Below are positions 62,201 through 64,000 of a stretch of DNA of 64,000 nucleotides, one piece after another. The stretch spans positions 186,001 through 250,000 of the forward strand of contig BRXU01000052.1 in assembly GCA_030267565.1 (NCBI GenBank), read 5' to 3'. The stretch's first letter is position 1. The number at the start of each line of letters is the position of its first letter. Below the pieces are notes generated by a model. The model was not told the origin of the DNA and did not search any database. It saw only the letters and a list, made by a program, of their open reading frames with translations. A program made the translations under genes and the position numbers. The stretch is from Pleodorina starrii (lineage: Eukaryota > Chlorophyta > Chlorophyceae > Chlamydomonadales > Volvocaceae).

Positions 62201-64000
62201 CCTTCTCTACCAACAACCTCTCCCCGTCACGCCTCCTCCCACGCCCCTCCCACCCCCCTCCCACCCCCCTCCCACCCCCGCCCCCACCCCGCCCCCACCC
62301 CCCTCCCCACCCCGCCCCCACCCCCCGTCCCCCCCGCAGTGTGAAGCCGCCCCCCGAGGTGGGCATGCAGCGGATCGCGGGTGTGGCGGTGGACGGCCGG
62401 GGTGCCGTACTCAGCGCCGGTGGCGGTGGCGGCGGGATGTCTCGGGAGGAGGTGGCGGCGGCTCAGCTGCAGGGGCTGCAGGTGGCGGGGCAGGTGAGGT
62501 GAGGGGAGGGGAGGGGGAAGAGGGGGGCGGGGAGGGAGGGAGGGGTAACAGGATACATGTTCACGCTTTGGACGGGTCCTCGCTTATCAGCTATCTCGCG
62601 TGTCATCAAGACGGGAGCGGGTGTCCGTGTCCCCCACCCCCATCGACCTGCGGGGGGCCGCTGGAAGTGCCGAGACATTTCGCGACAAACACACACACCT
62701 CGCCTCTCCCCGCCCACACCCGCCCCTCCCGTCTCACTTGCCCTTGATTTGATGCCCGTAACCCCTCCTCGCCTCTCCCCTCCCGCGTCTCCACCGGGGC
62801 CTTGTTTCTATGTTCGCGCCGCTCGCCCTCCCCTCACCTTCCCGCCACCGCGGCCGCTGCCGCCACCACCACCACCACTCCGCCACCACCACTCCGCCAC
62901 CACCACCCTAATCTACCACCCTAATCTACCACCGCCGCCACCGCAGGCCGCCCACCTGTCGGCCAACCGCGGCGGCGCCGCTGGGCCCGCTGGGGGCGGC
63001 AGCGGCAGCGACAGCGACCCCGAGGGCTTCTTCGAGCGGCGGGTGCTCAAACCGCTGCCGCCGCAGCTGCAAGTGGGTCCCGACTTGGGGGGGGTTGGAG
63101 GGGGGTGGCGGAGGGGGTTGGCGGAGGGGGAGGGGGGAGGGAGTAGGGGAGGGGGGAGGGTTGGCTGCATCTCAGCGGTTCGGCCCCACCTCCCGCATGG
63201 CTCTCCCCTCCCGTCCCTTCCCCTTCGTGATGGAGAGAGGTGCGGTGCAGTGCAAGTGCGGTGAACCCCTGAAATCCCGGCGCTCACCATCTCACCTGCT
63301 TTGAATCGTCGTGCCTTGACTCGACTTTGCGCGACTTGGCGGCGTCGCCTTCGCTGCACTGTGACTGGTCTCCACCGCAGCCCCCCTCCCACAGTTGCCC
63401 GTTGGGCCAGTCCCACCCCAACCCCAATACCAACCCCAACCTAACCCAACCCCCCGCGCGCAACACACCCTGATCATCCCCCGCCCCGCCCCGCCCCGCC
63501 TTCCTGGGTGAACACATGCGGCGGCACGGCGGATTGCCACATCGGCGGCACACAGGAACCCGCTTACCTCGCTGTTCTTTTGCAGACGAGACGGAATTCT
63601 TTTGTTACGTTACCGTTCACGGGCTCCGGCCTATACGTGGATAACCCCACAACCCCTCCGCACAGCAGAGCTACCGGTATTGCATTGCCGATTCGGACTG
63701 TCTGTCCACCTTGCCTCCCCACCACCAGAACACACACACACACACACAAACACCCCTCCCTCCTCCCCCCACCCCTGCGTGACTGCTGCCATACTCTAGT
63801 TTTCCCCCCGCCCCCCACTCCCCCCCACTCCCACATTGATATATAGAGGAGCATATCACTCCCTGACCCCCCCACTCCACCTCCACTCCACCCCCCCCAC
63901 CCTCCACCCCCCCAGGGCGAGCTCCGCGACCTAGGTGCCGCCATCACTCGTGACATCTTCACCGACTGCCCCAATGTGCGCTGGGACGACATCGCCGGAC
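59208..64000 (+). CDS. KATNAL2: LisH-containing katanin-like AAA ATPase, KATNAL2 type (5' part)
   Basis: Seven exons in phase reach the right edge: 59208-59381, 59490-59600, 60161-60293, 61409-61547, 62340-62493, 62947-63072 and 63916-beyond. Residues about 25-58 are a LisH motif ([20 protein letters not shown]), and [20 protein letters not shown] matches the CTLH-like segment that follows it in KATNAL2. After Gly/Ala-rich linkers comes [15 protein letters not shown] then [15 protein letters not shown] and [11 protein letters not shown], the lead-in to the AAA module of katanin p60-like 2. The window ends before Walker A, so ATPase residues cannot be checked. KATNAL2 proteins are microtubule-severing-related ATPases linked to cilia and basal bodies, plausible for a flagellate. 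The exon 4/5 join (61547/62340) requires a GC-AG intron, and the resulting codon (AG|T, Ser) keeps phase. The ATG at 59208 lies directly before the LisH region. Confidence 0.87.
61548..61926. repeat. (GGGGA)n array at a GC splice donor
   Basis: About 75 pentamer units AGGGG, interrupted by GACGG variants in the right half. It starts within a few bases of the donor of KATNAL2 exon 61409-61547 and occupies the left half of that intron. Confidence 0.95.
62220..62338. repeat. C-rich polypyrimidine repeat before an acceptor
   Basis: CCCACCCCCCT/CCCGCCCC units of about 10 bp directly upstream of the acceptor of exon 62340-62493; acts as an extended polypyrimidine tract. Confidence 0.8.
63604..63658 (+). 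repeat. Dispersed repeat copy, CCTATACGTGGATAACCCC type
   Basis: TACGTTACCGTTCACGGGCT followed by CCGGCCTATACGTGGATAACCCC. It is about 85-90% identical to 33737-33790 and lies in the last visible KATNAL2 intron. Confidence 0.75.

Overview
The window reads as nuclear DNA of a volvocine green alga close to Chlamydomonas. The evidence is very high GC, genes split by many short GC-rich introns with GTGAG/GTGGG donors, long Ala/Gly/Gln/Ser homopolymers in the proteins, TGTAA-type polyadenylation signals, and gene families typical of a flagellate photosynthetic eukaryote. All exon models were made by eye from reading phase, splice-site consensus and recalled family alignments. Most joins are phase-consistent over the whole gene, but none is backed by transcript data.

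Layout. (1) 1-8.74 kb, minus: a giant low-complexity protein with an Arg/Ser-rich N-terminus and huge Ala, Gly and Gln/Pro tracts, running off the left edge. (2) 8.7-18.6 kb: repeat-rich, gene-poor DNA. It holds a 3.4-kb foldback element (10.68-14.11 kb) with 535-bp inverted arms and a gag-like ORF, and a truncated Ty3/gypsy integrase carrying a PHD-finger-like module (15.58-16.68 kb). (3) 18.64-22.27 kb, minus: a chalcone-isomerase-fold / fatty-acid-binding-protein-like gene in six exons. (4) 24.28-42.84 kb, minus: an 18.6-kb, roughly 23-exon gene for a MER3/HFM1-type meiotic DNA helicase. It has an unusual C-terminal extension of about 1,000 residues, and its introns hold several large minisatellites. 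(5) 44.48-47.16 kb, minus: an ankyrin-repeat palmitoyltransferase with a degenerate cysteine-rich core (DHFC in place of DHHC). (6) 48.34-50.56 kb: a 2.2-kb DNA element with perfect 20-bp terminal inverted repeats and a 7-bp target duplication, inserted between divergent genes. (7) 51.15-52.95 kb, plus: a METTL13/EEF1AKMT4-like methyltransferase in five exons. (8) 54.86-58.67 kb, minus: a PsbP-domain (probably thylakoid-lumen) protein. (9) 59.21 kb to the right edge, plus: the 5' part of a LisH-containing katanin-like AAA ATPase (KATNAL2 type), cut before Walker A.

The genes do not form a pathway; this is an ordinary mixed nuclear neighbourhood. Three patterns stand out. Large tandem arrays start directly at splice sites in five introns of two unrelated genes. 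Mobile DNA is varied: a foldback element, a gypsy remnant, a TIR element and a dispersed intronic repeat of about 50 bp. Disordered sequence has been added to otherwise conserved proteins. I recognised no rRNA, tRNA, CRISPR array or prokaryotic operon.
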